Shown piece after piece: positions 7,132 through 7,543 of a DNA stretch of 7,543 nucleotides. The translations under genes were made by a program, and so were the position numbers. The DNA is from an uncultured Pirellulaceae bacterium (GTDB lineage Bacteria; Planctomycetota; Planctomycetia; Pirellulales; Pirellulaceae): NCBI GenBank assembly GCA_934255105.1, contig CAKQNH010000209.1, positions 1 to 7,543 of the forward strand, given 5' to 3'. Position 1 is the stretch's first letter. Every line of letters starts with the position of its first letter. Under the pieces are notes generated by a model that searched no databases, was not told the DNA's origin, and saw only the letters and a list, made by a program, of their open reading frames with translations.

Positions 7132-7543
7132 ATGCAGATGCGGAACGCGTGTTGTTGTACGATCAGTTTGGCAGTGCTTGCCATGTCAGGCCAATTAGCG
7201 GCACAAGATCCTCACGGAGGCTTCCCCTACGAGTTCCCAGATAAACGACCGGATCGCCCATTGAGTGCTGCATTGGAACGCAATTACACGGCGTATCCCG
7301 CTGCTCGTCCTGAGAACAATGAACTTTACACGCAGTTCAAATACACTCGACTCGAAGGACTCGATTACAACGGCGGCGATGGCACGATCTCCCGTCGTGA
7401 TCCGTCCAAGGTGATCTTCGCCAATGGCAAATACTACGTCTGGTACACCAAACGCCACACACCCACGCCGCCGCAGGGGCCGCAGAACAGCACCGACACG
7501 ATTCCCTCGGCCGATTGGGATCTCTCGGAGATTTGGTACGCCA
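7132..7543 (+). CDS. GH117-like glycoside hydrolase, secreted, partial (C-terminus beyond right edge)
   Basis: The frame is open from the ATG at 7132 to the window edge (137 residues). A Sec signal peptide (hydrophobic ISLAVLAMSG) ends near QLAA-Q at residue 24-25. Then comes the N-terminal part of a GH117-type beta-propeller: YTRLEGLDYNGGDG (71-84), SRRDPSKVIFANGKYYVWYTKR (88-108, Asp90 a candidate catalytic base) and WDLSEIWYA (129-137). The sequence stops close to where the family continues with the segment that begins the truncated copy upstream. It is therefore probably the intact paralogue. It lies 47 bases after the truncated copy. Expected role: exo-acting release of anhydrogalactose-type sugars from red-algal oligosaccharides in the periplasm or outside the cell (family knowledge; substrate inferred). 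Confidence 0.85.
   Translation, partial: MQMRNACCCTISLAVLAMSGQLAAQDPHGGFPYEFPDKRPDRPLSAALERNYTAYPAARPENNELYTQFKYTRLEGLDYNGGDGTISRRDPSKVIFANGKYYVWYTKRHTPTPPQGPQNSTDTIPSADWDLSEIWYA

Overview
The window looks like marine Planctomycetes DNA, most likely from the Pirellulaceae or relatives (inference). The minus strand carries a typical planctomycete giant-cytochrome module: an ECF sigma factor, a FecR-type anti-sigma regulator, a PSCyt1/DUF1592-family c-type cytochrome and a DUF1552 protein. The plus strand carries two copies of what look like family 117 glycoside hydrolases, enzymes linked to 3,6-anhydrogalactose in red-algal galactans. GC content is moderate and there are no tRNA, rRNA, IS or CRISPR signals.

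Minus strand, in transcription order from about 5960 down to 1. First comes a damaged ECF sigma gene: an out-of-frame N-terminal piece (5958-5869) and then a region-4-bearing piece (5872-5546). The FecR protein (5549-3930) overlaps its stop by 4 bases (ATGA); it has one membrane span and an unusual C-terminal LamG domain. After 77 bases comes an 888-residue exported protein with LamG, PSCyt1 haem, DUF1587, DUF1595, DUF1592, DUF1588 and DUF1585 regions (3852-1186). After 100 bases comes a Tat-exported DUF1552 protein (1085-1), which runs off the left edge.

Plus strand. 6272-7084 encodes the C-terminal two thirds of a GH117-like enzyme with no recognisable N-terminus and no ribosome binding site. 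7132 to the right edge is the start of an apparently intact, secreted GH117-like paralogue with a good ribosome binding site. The divergent region of about 400 bases (5873-6271) sits between two genes that have each lost essential sequence facing it, which suggests an old deletion or rearrangement.

How they may work together (inference from family knowledge): the sigma factor and FecR protein would control an envelope redox or surface complex made of the cytochrome and DUF1552 proteins, next to carbohydrate-degrading enzymes. The regulator and the cytochrome carry clearly related LamG domains, so they may recognise the same ligand. Because the sigma gene appears to lack its core-binding and -10-recognition region, the module may now be uncoupled from its own sigma factor.
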